Below, piece after piece: positions 1 through 7,245 of a stretch of DNA of 32,267 bases (positions within the stretch are counted from its first letter, which is position 1; each line of letters opens with the position of its first letter). The notes below the pieces were generated by a model. It made no database searches and had not been told where the DNA came from. It saw nothing but the letters and a program-made list of their open reading frames with translations. Origin of the DNA: an uncultured Clostridia bacterium (lineage in GTDB: Bacteria; Bacillota; Clostridia; Peptostreptococcales; Anaerovoracaceae). The DNA is taken from positions 1 through 32,267 of the forward strand of contig CAKQHH010000020.1 in the NCBI GenBank assembly GCA_934234035.1. Direction: 5' to 3'. A program made the position numbers and the translations under genes.

Positions 1-250
1 CGGCGGCTTTGGTGCAAGCAAACCGGGAAAACCATTGATTGCGTAGGCCTTGCACCAAGAAAATGTGCCGCACCACTCGAAAAGGGCGGCGGCTTTGGTG
101 CAAGCAAACTCGCAAAGCCATTGATTGCGTGGGCCTTGCACCAAGAAAATGCGCTGCGCCGCTCGAAAACTGCGGCGGCTTTGGTGCAAGCAAATTCGCA
201 AAGCCATTGATTGCGTAGGCTTTGCACCAAGAAAATGCACCGCGCCGCCT
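1..250. repeat. 86-bp tandem repeat array, about three copies, each with a hairpin
   Basis: Copies begin at 1, 87 and 173, an exact 86-bp period, and the last fades out near 250. Each begins CGGCGGCTTTGGTGCAAG and carries the inverted pair TTGGTGCAAG ... CTTGCACCAA (9-18 and 49-58 in copy 1). In copy 3 the right arm starts with T instead of C, which would still pair as G-U in RNA. An outer GGCGGC/GCCGC pairing could lengthen the stem. Copies differ mostly in the loop and at the unit ends. No convincing reading frame fits. The array touches the window edge and may continue to the left. It could be a REP-like intergenic repeat or a structured RNA; I cannot tell which. Confidence 0.85.
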
Positions 251-276
251 CTAATCCGAGTCGCTTCCGGGAAAGC

Positions 277-331
277 GGAAGAAATTGACGACGAAACGCT
301 CTGCCCCGAGGTTTCGTCGTCAATTCTTTCC
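277..331. repeat. Long imperfect hairpin
   Basis: A perfect 15-bp inverted repeat, AATTGACGACGAAAC (283-297) and GTTTCGTCGTCAATT (311-325), has a 13-nt loop. After two mispaired positions the stem continues with GGAA/TTCC (277-280, 328-331). No T-run follows on the + strand, so it is not a typical intrinsic terminator there. It lies directly after the 86-bp repeat array. Confidence 0.7.
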
Positions 332-351
332 TTCTGAAAATTATAATGTTG

Positions 352-398
352 AAAAGTGATGCACGGAGGTCGGTGAGAGACCTCCGTGCATCACTTTT
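352..398. terminator. Bidirectional intrinsic terminator, 20-bp stem
   Basis: Perfect 20-bp arms at 352-371 and 379-398 surround a 7-nt loop. The outer ends are AAAA and TTTT, so either strand gives a GC-rich stem followed by Ts. It sits just past the stop codon of the leftward XRE regulator, which it should terminate. It may also stop transcription entering from the left. Confidence 0.8.
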
Positions 399-404
399 CA
401 TCGT

Positions 405-1139
405 TTACCGTATAATAAGCGAATTATTGTGTTTTAATCCGTAAATCGTTTCCTTATCAGAAATCATCAAGCGGAAAGCCAGTTCATCCGTTAGTTCCAA
501 GGGAACGGTGGAAAAAAGCACTTTCGTTGCACAGGGATTCCGAATGCTCTCCGATAAACCGGTATACAGTCCGGTGGTTGTACGTGTGTTGTTAAACGGA
601 ACCTTGGCACAGATATAGTCAAAACTGCCGGGGTGAAATGCATTCTCCAAAAGAAAGTAAACAACAAAGTCATGGTAGCGGACTTTTCCGTGATACACAT
701 ATAAACAATTTCGATAATTCACTTCCGGAGAGGTACATTCGTTATAAAAAGTCACCTCATCATCCAGCCCATTCTCATTTCGATTAATTTCAATAACATT
801 AACAGAAATACCTTTCGCATGACTTTTATTGTTCGGCTCCAGGTAATAGTACACATAGAATACATCCGTTTGTTGAAAGAAGTTCTTCTTATTGTCCGGA
901 GGAAGCACGTCCCTTGCGATAGTTGGAGTAGCAAAAGGCAGAAGCTGCTCCAACGTTACTCCGAGAATATGTGCAATTTTCTCCAACGTTTGAATATCTA
1001 CAGAGATAGATCCGTTTTCGTATTTTGAAATCGTCGAAATACTCTTATTCAAAAGAAGTGAAAATTCTTTCAGTGAAATGCCTCGCAGCTTTCGAAAATA
1101 CCGGATTTGATTGCCAACATGAATACAGATATTACTCAT
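405..1139 (-). CDS. XRE-family helix-turn-helix transcriptional regulator
   Basis: A 244-aa protein with an N-terminal Cro/C1-type DNA-binding domain (about residues 8-62). It contains the typical run IRYFRKLRGISLKEFSLLL, then NKSISTISKYENG and LEKIAHILGV. I start at the ATG at 1139 because AAGGAAAG lies just upstream; a longer frame to 1175 lacks such a site. The remaining 180 residues are rich in aromatic residues and match no sensor domain I recognise, so the ligand is unknown. The gene is more AT-rich than most of the window and stands alone, divergent from the cyclophilin-permease pair. Control of that pair or of itself is plausible but unproven. DNA-binding role: high confidence. Target: unknown. 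Confidence 0.85.
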   Translation of the reverse strand: MSNICIHVGNQIRYFRKLRGISLKEFSLLLNKSISTISKYENGSISVDIQTLEKIAHILGVTLEQLLPFATPTIARDVLPPDNKKNFFQQTDVFYVYYYLEPNNKSHAKGISVNVIEINRNENGLDDEVTFYNECTSPEVNYRNCLYVYHGKVRYHDFVVYFLLENAFHPGSFDYICAKVPFNNTRTTTGLYTGLSESIRNPCATKVLFSTVPLELTDELAFRLMISDKETIYGLKHNNSLIIR

Positions 1140-1182
1140 TTTCTCTTTCCTTAAGATTGTTTTTTTGAATACCACTATATAA

Positions 1183-1211
1183 ATGATAATCTAATATGCC
1201 TTTAAAGTAAA
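1183..1211 (-). promoter_or_regulatory. Candidate sigma-A promoter for the XRE regulator
   Basis: On the minus strand, TTTACT (1206-1211) and TATCAT (1183-1188) are separated by 17 bp, giving a short untranslated leader before the ATG at 1139. The match to consensus is moderate. A nearby inverted repeat, TTCGT/ACGAA (1239-1243, 1250-1254), could be an operator. Confidence 0.4.
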
Positions 1212-1375
1212 CCAAACAGAGCTTTTTTTCGAAATTTTTTCGTTAAATTACGAATATTTGTTGAATGGACTGGAAATAATATAAAAGGATGTAAAAGCGT
1301 TCATAACGTTGTAGCCAGAAGAAAATAATGTGAAGAACGTGTGAATTAATTTCTTTTGAGTACAAAGTGGGAGAT

Positions 1376-1404
1376 TTGAATTTCGAAGAGAGTAGCGATA
1401 TAGT
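1376..1404 (+). promoter_or_regulatory. Candidate sigma-A promoter for the cyclophilin-permease operon
   Basis: TTGAAT (1376-1381) and TATAGT (1399-1404) have an optimal 17-bp spacer. The start would fall near 1411, about 58 nt before the cyclophilin ATG. The rest of the 329-bp gap (1140-1468) is AT-rich and holds only the candidate regulator promoter and the small TTCGT/ACGAA inverted repeat. Confidence 0.5.
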
Positions 1405-1468
1405 AACATCAACGAAATTGTTAATACTTTGTTTTAATTAGCAAGAGATTGAAGTAAGGAGGAACAAA

Positions 1469-2044
1469 ATGCAGAATCCAATTGCAACAATCACTTTAAA
1501 CAATGGAAGAAAGATTGTTCTTGAACTGAGACCGGACTATGCGTACAACGAAGTTTGCAGCTTTATCAGTGTCGCACAGAAAGGGTATTACAACAACTTT
1601 GCCATTCAGAGAATTGTTCCCGGATCCTGGATTGATGCAAGCTACAACGCATTTTTCCGAAAGGAATGCCAGTACTTTCTTCCAAATCGAATTGAAGAAG
1701 AAAGTAAAGGGGAAATCAAGATTCCGGAGTTTGGAGACGTATGTCTCGGATATTTCTCGGATACGGAAATCGCCGGGGCGGAATTCTTTTTCCCGCTTCA
1801 GCGAGTGGAGGCATTGAAGGGAAAATGTCCTGTTTTTGCACAGGTAATTCAAGGCGCGGAAGAGCTGCATCGAATTGAAAAAGTGGAAACGTATCCGAAC
1901 CCGTATGAGCCGGTGGAAATCAATGTTCCGAGAAACCCGGAGATTATGGTTACGGTGGAAGTGGAAACATTCGGCGTGGATTATCCGGAACCGGAAAAGA
2001 TTATTCCGGAGAAAATGCCGGAGAACTGGCCGACGTTCGCGTAG
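1469..2044 (+). CDS. Divergent cyclophilin-type peptidyl-prolyl isomerase-like protein
   Basis: A 191-aa protein with the cyclophilin layout: a strand-forming start (IATITLNNGRKIVLEL), GYYNNFAIQRIVPGSW (about 39-54), AEFFFPL, and a KCPVFAQVIQGAEELHRIEKV block like the family's VFGKVxxGxxVVdxI. The catalytic arginine is kept (R48 in QRIVPG). However, the following F-M-x-Q-G-G of classical cyclophilins reads S-W-I-D-A-S, so isomerase activity may be weak or lost. There is no signal peptide, so it is probably cytoplasmic. The start is set by AAGGAGG at 1456-1462. The C-terminal tail is proline- and glutamate-rich. The permease follows 33 bp later, probably on the same mRNA. A non-catalytic binding role is possible. 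Confidence 0.75.
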   Translation: MQNPIATITLNNGRKIVLELRPDYAYNEVCSFISVAQKGYYNNFAIQRIVPGSWIDASYNAFFRKECQYFLPNRIEEESKGEIKIPEFGDVCLGYFSDTEIAGAEFFFPLQRVEALKGKCPVFAQVIQGAEELHRIEKVETYPNPYEPVEINVPRNPEIMVTVEVETFGVDYPEPEKIIPEKMPENWPTFA

Positions 2045-2077
2045 AAAAATCGATTTTGACATTAATGGAGGTATGTT

Positions 2078-3253
2078 ATGTCTGATATTTTGGCTTTTAC
2101 TATATTCGTACTTATTTTTACAATAGGTGAATATGTTGCCGTTAAAACAAAAGCAAATGTTGATGTTGTGCTGTTCGTAGCAGTTGTTCTTCTGGTTGGT
2201 TTCTGGGTGGGACTTCCGACAACCATCTATGAAGCATCCGGAATTTTGCCGATGGCCGGAATCATTATTACCCTGCTGATCGTTGGAATGGGTAATATGA
2301 TTGACTTCGCAGAGCTGAAAAGACAGTGGAAGACCGTATGCATTTCGATCATCGCACTTACAACAGCATGCTTTGCACTGGTATTTGTAGGACAGTTTGT
2401 AATCGGAAGAGATTATGCTCTTGCCGGAACACCGGTATTCAGCGGTGGTACAGCGGCAACCGTAGCTATGAAAACCATCCTTGGTGATAAAGGAAAAGAA
2501 TATCTTTCCGTATATATCACGCTGCTGTTGGGATTGCAGAGCTTGGTGGGAATTCCGGTTTCGTCCCAGTTCTTGAAGAGAGCGGGAAAGGCTTTCAAGA
2601 ATAACAAAGCGGAGTTTGAATTATACCGGCATGCGGTAACGGGAGAGTTGACTTCCGATAAAAAGAAATTGATTCATTTCCCGGAATCTTTAAACAGACC
2701 GTCGTTCCATCTGATGAAGCTTGGTGTTGTTGGCGTAGTAAGTTACTATTTCTCTGCCATTCTTCTGAAATTCACGGGAGTAAATGTTAGCTACATTATC
2801 GTTGCGTTGATTATGGGTACGATTTTTACGGAAATCGGATTCCTCGACAAAGATACTCTGGGAAAAACGGATGCGAGCGGATTTATCCTGTTCGGCTGCG
2901 TAATCATTCTCTTCTCTGATTTTGCAACCTGCTCTCCGTCCGATGTAATCGCATTGCTCAAGCCGATGGCATTTATTCTGTTGGTAGGAACCTTCTTCGG
3001 ATGCATTACCGGCGCGATTTGCGGAAAAATCTTTAAAGTTGAGAAGAATTTGGCCATTGTAATGTGCCTGACCTGTATGTATGGATTCCCTGCAACAATG
3101 TACCTTTCAAAGGAGGTTGCAGAGGTAACCGCAGAAAACGAGGAAGAGCGTCAGACTATCGAGAACTACCTGCTGCCTAAGATGAACATCGCCGGCTTTG
3201 TAACCGGAAGCTTTGCAACCGTTCTTGCCGGAATCTTCGGAGGAATGCTCTAG
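2078..3253 (+). CDS. Multi-pass membrane permease, substrate unknown
   Basis: A 391-aa, strongly hydrophobic protein with about ten or eleven membrane spans. I place them near 3-20, 27-46, 56-72, 85-107, 143-160, 208-230, 236-253, 265-284, 290-315, 320-342 and 370-390. A glycine-rich re-entrant-like segment, FSGGTAATVAM, sits after span 4, and a charged cytoplasmic loop (about 165-205) splits the protein in two. This layout recalls ion-coupled secondary transporters such as the GltS/ESS or 2-hydroxycarboxylate groups, but I cannot assign a family. GGAGG at 2067-2071 supports the start. It is probably co-transcribed with the upstream cyclophilin-like gene, and a terminator follows. Membrane transport: likely. 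Substrate: unknown. Confidence 0.6.
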   Translation: MSDILAFTIFVLIFTIGEYVAVKTKANVDVVLFVAVVLLVGFWVGLPTTIYEASGILPMAGIIITLLIVGMGNMIDFAELKRQWKTVCISIIALTTACFALVFVGQFVIGRDYALAGTPVFSGGTAATVAMKTILGDKGKEYLSVYITLLLGLQSLVGIPVSSQFLKRAGKAFKNNKAEFELYRHAVTGELTSDKKKLIHFPESLNRPSFHLMKLGVVGVVSYYFSAILLKFTGVNVSYIIVALIMGTIFTEIGFLDKDTLGKTDASGFILFGCVIILFSDFATCSPSDVIALLKPMAFILLVGTFFGCITGAICGKIFKVEKNLAIVMCLTCMYGFPATMYLSKEVAEVTAENEEERQTIENYLLPKMNIAGFVTGSFATVLAGIFGGML

Positions 3254-3290
3254 AAAGATCCTCGTGCTCAGTGAGAATAACGGAAAACAA

Positions 3291-3326
3291 AAACATTCGG
3301 AAGTGCTGATGCTTCCGAATGTTTTT
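3291..3326. terminator. Bidirectional terminator between permease and rqcH
   Basis: Perfect 13-bp arms AAACATTCGGAAG (3291-3303) and CTTCCGAATGTTT (3312-3324) have an 8-nt loop. T5 follows on the + strand and an A-rich run precedes, so it can serve both converging genes. Confidence 0.85.
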
Positions 3327-3336
3327 AATTGCTTTT

Positions 3337-5049
3337 CTATTTCCCCTCTGCACCTTCCGGCAGCTTCGGGTCCACGTACACGGTGGTGTTGTGGGTAAAG
3401 ATGACCATACCCGGTTTGGCGCCGCTTGGTTTTTTCACGTACCGAATGGGAACGAAGTCCACCGGCACGTTCTGGGACTCCTTGCCCTTGCTGTGGTATG
3501 CGGCGATGGAGGCCACTTGGTAGATTGTTTCCTCCGGAATGTCCTCCGGGGATTGGTTCGGCTCCAGGGGCAGAATCACGTGGGATCCCGGGATATCCTT
3601 GGTATGGAACCACAGGTCCCGCTTCCCGGCCATCTTTGTGGTGAGGTAATCGTTTTCCTTATTGTTCCGGCCTACGAAGATCTTCTGACCGGTGGGCAGG
3701 GTGTACTCGATCGGCTGGGGTTTGGATTTCTTTCGGCGGAAACCCTTCTGGGCTCTCTTGCGAACGTATCCCGTATCCTCCAGCTCCTCCCGAATCTGGT
3801 TCAGCTCGTCCAAGGTGTGCGCGCTTTCAATGCTCTGGAGAACGGATTCCAAGTAGAGGATGTCCTTCGAGGTTTCCTCCAGCTGGTGGGTTTTCTCGTG
3901 AACCGCCGTCTTCGCCTTGGAATACTTCTTGAAATAGTTCTGGGCATTTTTGGAGGCGGCATATTTCTCGTCCAAAGGAATGGTCACCGGCTGATTGTCG
4001 TAGTAGCTGATGACGGTCACCTCGTGAGCACCCGGTTCCACCCGGTGCAGGTTCGCGGTGAGCAGTTCCCCGTAGAGGCGGTATTTCTCGGAATTCTCCG
4101 CTTGAAGCAGATCCTCTCCCAGGCGCTGCTTCTTCAGCCGAGCCTTGTCCAGGGAAGCCTGAACCGACCGGTGCAGCGGATTGGACCGCTGGCGGATGGC
4201 ATTGGACTCCTCCCGATGGGTGTAAAAATATTCTGTCGCCTCGCTGATGGAGTCGAAGGTCTTTTCCTGTGCCCCCACGTATTCCCCCAGTTCCGTCAAA
4301 TGAAACTCCAGAGGCTTGCCCGTTTCATCCAGATACACCCGCGGAGCGGCGGTGCCGTTCTCAACGCTTTCCAGAATTTCCTCCAGCCGTTCCACCGGAT
4401 TTCCGGAGCGAGCCAGCTCTCGAGAAATTCCCGGGGAGATTCCCTGAATGTGGGACAGCAAATACTTCGGGTCGGCGGCGGCTTCCGGATCCGAATCCAG
4501 TTTCTCCGACAGTTCCGCCGAGATTTCCTTGAAAGGAACCTTGTCCTGTTCCGGCGGATACCGGTATTCCAATCCCGGCAGCAGCTGGCGGTACCGGTTC
4601 ACATCGATGGAAATCCGCTTGATGCTGTCGATGATTTTTCCCGTATCCAAAGACACCAGCACAATGTTGCTGTGCTTTCCCATGATTTCAAAAATCAGCC
4701 GCTTCGACACCGTGAATCCCAGTTCCGTCTGTGCCTCGATATCCATTTCGATGATCCGCTCCGAACCCTTCTGGTGAATGTCCGTAATGCGTCCGGTCTG
4801 AATGTGCTTCCGCAGCAGCATGCAGAAATTCGGCGGAGCGGCCGGGTTCACAAATTTCCCGTCGGTGAGGCAGACCCTGGCGGCCTGACTGGCAGCAGAG
4901 GCGTACAGCTTCACGTTCCCCTTGCGGGTGTGAATCTGCAGCACCAGTTCTTCGCTGCCCGGCTGGTAGACCTTCTCAATCTTTCCGAAAGTCAGTCGTT
5001 CTTTCAATTCTTCTGTTATTCCATATGTTATAATTCCATCGTAAGCCAT
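3337..5049 (-). CDS. rqcH: RqcH/NFACT-family ribosome quality control protein (Rqc2 homolog)
   Basis: A 570-aa protein, the usual bacterial RqcH length. The family binds stalled 50S-peptidyl-tRNA complexes and recruits tRNA-Ala to add C-terminal alanine tails. The NFACT-N domain starts with MAYDGIITY and includes PPNFCMLLRKHI and GSERIIEMDI; the E-R pair aligns with the D-R pair needed for tailing in homologs. A helical hairpin/coiled-coil middle with many charged residues follows. The NFACT-R domain carries GRNNKENDYLTTK and DLWFHTKDIPGSHVIL. Older annotations call this family fibronectin-binding protein A. I start at the ATG at 5049 because MA[FY]DG is the conserved N-terminus. No Shine-Dalgarno precedes it and a promoter -10 box lies six bases away. 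It is divergent from yicC-gmk-rpoZ. Confidence 0.93.
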   Translation of the reverse strand: MAYDGIITYGITEELKERLTFGKIEKVYQPGSEELVLQIHTRKGNVKLYASAASQAARVCLTDGKFVNPAAPPNFCMLLRKHIQTGRITDIHQKGSERIIEMDIEAQTELGFTVSKRLIFEIMGKHSNIVLVSLDTGKIIDSIKRISIDVNRYRQLLPGLEYRYPPEQDKVPFKEISAELSEKLDSDPEAAADPKYLLSHIQGISPGISRELARSGNPVERLEEILESVENGTAAPRVYLDETGKPLEFHLTELGEYVGAQEKTFDSISEATEYFYTHREESNAIRQRSNPLHRSVQASLDKARLKKQRLGEDLLQAENSEKYRLYGELLTANLHRVEPGAHEVTVISYYDNQPVTIPLDEKYAASKNAQNYFKKYSKAKTAVHEKTHQLEETSKDILYLESVLQSIESAHTLDELNQIREELEDTGYVRKRAQKGFRRKKSKPQPIEYTLPTGQKIFVGRNNKENDYLTTKMAGKRDLWFHTKDIPGSHVILPLEPNQSPEDIPEETIYQVASIAAYHSKGKESQNVPVDFVPIRYVKKPSGAKPGMVIFTHNTTVYVDPKLPEGAEGK

Positions 5050-5055
5050 GTGACT

Positions 5056-5085
5056 AATATAGCACGAGAACCACCGAAATATCAA
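5056..5085 (-). promoter_or_regulatory. Promoter placing rqcH transcription start at its ATG
   Basis: On the minus strand, TTGATA (5080-5085), an 18-bp spacer and TATATT (5056-5061) are followed by AGTCAC and then the ATG. A start about seven bases past the -10 would coincide with the A of the ATG, giving a leaderless mRNA. No GGAGG-like sequence lies upstream. Confidence 0.6.
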
Positions 5086-5116
5086 GTGGAATCGCCGCTT
5101 CTACGCCATAGAATCC

Positions 5117-5145
5117 TTTACAGAATCGATAGAAGGTGATAAAAT
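5117..5145 (+). promoter_or_regulatory. Sigma-A promoter for yicC-gmk-rpoZ
   Basis: TTTACA (5117-5122) and TAAAAT (5140-5145) are separated by 17 bp. The expected start near 5152 gives a leader of about 27 nt with GGAGG at 5169-5173 before the yicC ATG. Confidence 0.65.
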
Positions 5146-5178
5146 AATGAGTAATTTGATTTCACAATGGAGGAAATT

Positions 5179-6069
5179 ATGGTTAAAAGCATGACCGGTT
5201 ACGGCCGGGGGGAATACATCGACGAAAAGAAGAGCATCACCGTAGAAATCAAGGCGGTAAATCACCGTTATTGCGACGTATACGTAAAGATGCCGAGAAG
5301 ATATTCTTTTGCGGAGGAGCGAATCAAGAGCGACGTGCGGGATGCACTGAAGCGCGGAAAGATTGAGGTACTGGTGACCGTGGACTCCTTCGGCGAGAGC
5401 GAGAACGACATTCGTCTGAACGAAGACGTTGCCCGGAAGTACTACCGCGCTTTGAAAGCGTTGGAGGAAACCTTCGAACTGGACCAGAAAGGCGGCGTCA
5501 CCCTGAGCATGCTGGCGGGCATGCCGGATGTGATCAAAGCCGTGCCGGCAGAGGAAGATGAGGACGCACTGCTCCACTCCCTGGGCGTGGCAACGGAAAT
5601 CGCCTTGCAGAACATCATCAATATGAGAGCCGCAGAGGGCGAGCGCCTGGCGAAGGATATCCTGATGCGGGCGGACATCATTGAGGAGATTAAGGACAAA
5701 ATCAAGGAACGTGCTCCGGAAATCGGCAAGGAGTATGCCGACAAGTTCCGGGAACGGGTCAACGAACTGCTGGAAGGAAAGCTGGAGGTTCCGGAAGAGC
5801 GCGTGCTGGTGGAAGCGGCGGTATTTGCGGACAAAGCCAACATCACCGAGGAACTGGTTCGCCTGGAGAGCCACATTCAGCAGTTGCGGAATTTCTTCGA
5901 TACCGAGGAAGAGACCGTGGGCAAAAAAATAGATTTCTTGATTCAGGAGATGAACCGGGAAGCCAACACCATCGGCTCCAAGTCCAACGATACGGAGATT
6001 ACCTCCTGGATGCTGGATTTAAAGGCGGAAATCGAAAAAATCCGGGAACAGGTACAGAATATAGAGTAG
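5179..6069 (+). CDS. yicC: YicC/YloC-family endoribonuclease
   Basis: A 296-aa protein; homologs in E. coli and B. subtilis are about 290 aa. The N-terminal signature KSMTGYGRGE and the VNHRYCDVYVKMPRRYS block define the YicC-N domain. The C-terminal DUF1732 region includes RLESHIQQLRNFF, GKKIDFLIQEMNREANTIGSK and the end segment KAEIEKIREQVQNIE. The family is reported to cut RNA endonucleolytically and to influence small-RNA turnover. I start at the ATG at 5179, five bases after GGAGG; an in-frame ATG at 5167 overlaps that site. gmk follows after 69 bp. In Bacillus a small remA gene lies between these two, and it is absent here. Confidence 0.93.
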   Translation: MVKSMTGYGRGEYIDEKKSITVEIKAVNHRYCDVYVKMPRRYSFAEERIKSDVRDALKRGKIEVLVTVDSFGESENDIRLNEDVARKYYRALKALEETFELDQKGGVTLSMLAGMPDVIKAVPAEEDEDALLHSLGVATEIALQNIINMRAAEGERLAKDILMRADIIEEIKDKIKERAPEIGKEYADKFRERVNELLEGKLEVPEERVLVEAAVFADKANITEELVRLESHIQQLRNFFDTEEETVGKKIDFLIQEMNREANTIGSKSNDTEITSWMLDLKAEIEKIREQVQNIE

Positions 6070-6087
6070 CAAAGAACGGCCGAAATA

Positions 6088-6096
6088 TGATATAAT
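6088..6096 (+). promoter_or_regulatory. Possible internal extended -10 promoter before gmk
   Basis: TGA followed by TATAAT (6091-6096) resembles an extended -10 box. The corresponding -35 region (TAGCAA, 6067-6072, 18-bp spacer) is weak. It could give gmk-rpoZ some expression independent of yicC. Confidence 0.35.
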
Positions 6097-6138
6097 ATTT
6101 AGCCAATATGAAACATATCTTTTGAAAAGGAGAATTCC

Positions 6139-6765
6139 ATGGCAAAACATCGTTCGCAGAAAGGAACACTATTCGTCATTTCCGGACCTTCCGGAACGGG
6201 AAAGGGCACGGTCTGCAAAGAACTCCTCAAGGGAAACGACCTGAAGCTGTCCGTCTCTATGACCACGAGACAGCCGAGAGAGGGAGAGCAGAACGGCCGG
6301 GACTATTTCTTCGTCACGAAAGAAGAGTTCGAGAAGAACATCGCGGAAGGAAACCTGTTGGAATATGCGGATGTGTTCGGAAACCTGTACGGAACCCCGA
6401 AGGATGCGGTGGTCCGGCAGCTGGAGCGAGGACGCAACGTGCTTTTGGAAATCGATGTCCAGGGGGCACTGAAGGTAAAGGAAGCGATGAACGAAGCGGT
6501 TCTTGTTTTTCTTTTGCCGCCGAGCATGAAGGTTTTGCAGGAACGACTGTCCGGAAGGGGCACCGATTCGGAAGAGGTGATTCAGCGGAGATTCCGGGAG
6601 GCGTTGAATGAGATTCGCCTGCTGGGAGAATACGATTATTACGTGGTGAACGATGACCTGGAAGAAGCGGTTGCCGATGTGGCTGCCGTGGTGCGTGCGG
6701 AGAGCCGCCGGGTTCCGGGCAAGGTGAAACCGATTATTCGGGATTACGAAGAGGAAGATAACTAG
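6139..6765 (+). CDS. gmk: Guanylate kinase
   Basis: A 208-aa cytoplasmic enzyme that converts GMP and ATP to GDP and ADP. The P-loop SGPSGTGKGT occupies residues 15-24. The GMP-binding segment follows: SMTTRQPREGEQNGRDYFFV, EYADVFGNLYGTPK, and LLEIDVQGALKVKE. The lid region carries GRGTDSEEVIQRRF and the end has YYVVNDDLEEAV, all typical. Length matches the family. AAAAGGAG (6125-6132) sets the start. rpoZ follows 42 bp later, the gmk-rpoZ order common in many bacteria. The N-terminal MAKHRSQKG is slightly longer and more basic than usual. Confidence 0.97.
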   Translation: MAKHRSQKGTLFVISGPSGTGKGTVCKELLKGNDLKLSVSMTTRQPREGEQNGRDYFFVTKEEFEKNIAEGNLLEYADVFGNLYGTPKDAVVRQLERGRNVLLEIDVQGALKVKEAMNEAVLVFLLPPSMKVLQERLSGRGTDSEEVIQRRFREALNEIRLLGEYDYYVVNDDLEEAVADVAAVVRAESRRVPGKVKPIIRDYEEEDN

Positions 6766-6807
6766 AGATACGCTGTTGAAACGGTACGAAATGGGAGGAA
6801 TGATATT

Positions 6808-7107
6808 ATGATGCTTTATCCATCGGTAAACAAGTTAAGAGAAAAAGTGGACAGCCGGTACACCCTGTGCATGCTGGCGGCAAAGAGAGCCAGAGATCTG
6901 ATTGCCAAGAAGCCGGCGCTGACGGAAGTTCAGTCGGAGAGACCGGTCAGCCAGGCGGCCAACGAAATCGCAGAGGATTTGATTACATACCGCCGGGTGG
7001 AAGAACCGGAAGAGGCAGCGGAAGCAGAGACCGAAGCGGAAGAGACTGCTTGCGAGGAATGCACCGCAGAAGGCGAAGAAGCGGAAGTAACGGAGCCGGA
7101 AGCATAA
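6808..7107 (+). CDS. rpoZ: RNA polymerase omega subunit
   Basis: A 99-aa protein matching omega. MLYPSVNKLREKVDSRYTLCMLAAKRARDL covers the conserved N-terminal helices, and the PVSQAANEIAEDLITYRR block the part that clamps the beta-prime C-terminus. The last 30 residues are a very acidic tail rich in glutamate, alanine and threonine, not part of the core fold. GGGAGG (6793-6798) supports the first of two adjacent ATGs. It is the last gene of the yicC-gmk-rpoZ unit, with a plausible terminator behind it. Omega assists RNA polymerase assembly and, in some bacteria, ppGpp response; the latter cannot be read from the sequence here. Confidence 0.93.
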   Translation: MMLYPSVNKLREKVDSRYTLCMLAAKRARDLIAKKPALTEVQSERPVSQAANEIAEDLITYRRVEEPEEAAEAETEAEETACEECTAEGEEAEVTEPEA

Positions 7108-7135
7108 GGGATTTTGACAGAATAAATAAGAAATG

Positions 7136-7168
7136 AAAATGGGTTCTTTAATGGGGGAATCCATTTTT
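7136..7168 (+). terminator. Probable terminator after rpoZ
   Basis: AAAATGGGTTC (7136-7146) pairs with GAATCCATTTT (7157-7167) through one G-T wobble, with a 10-nt loop. The right arm itself is T-rich. It is weaker than the other terminators in the window. Confidence 0.5.
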
Positions 7169-7245
7169 CATATATAAATATTTTATGATGTTGCAAAGGG
7201 GACGCAGTATCGTTTGATTGGACAAAAGGGGACGGAGAGTGTATT

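Noticed and set aside
1..250. CRISPR array
   Set aside because: Whole 86-bp units repeat, including the would-be spacers; there are no short repeats with unique spacers and no cas genes.
125..337. Small coding frame across the repeats
   Set aside because: It follows the repeat and hairpin DNA, has no ribosome site and a composition unlike a protein.
3319..5139. Long open frame antisense to rqcH
   Set aside because: It is a by-product of codon bias; the opposite frame encodes clear NFACT domains.
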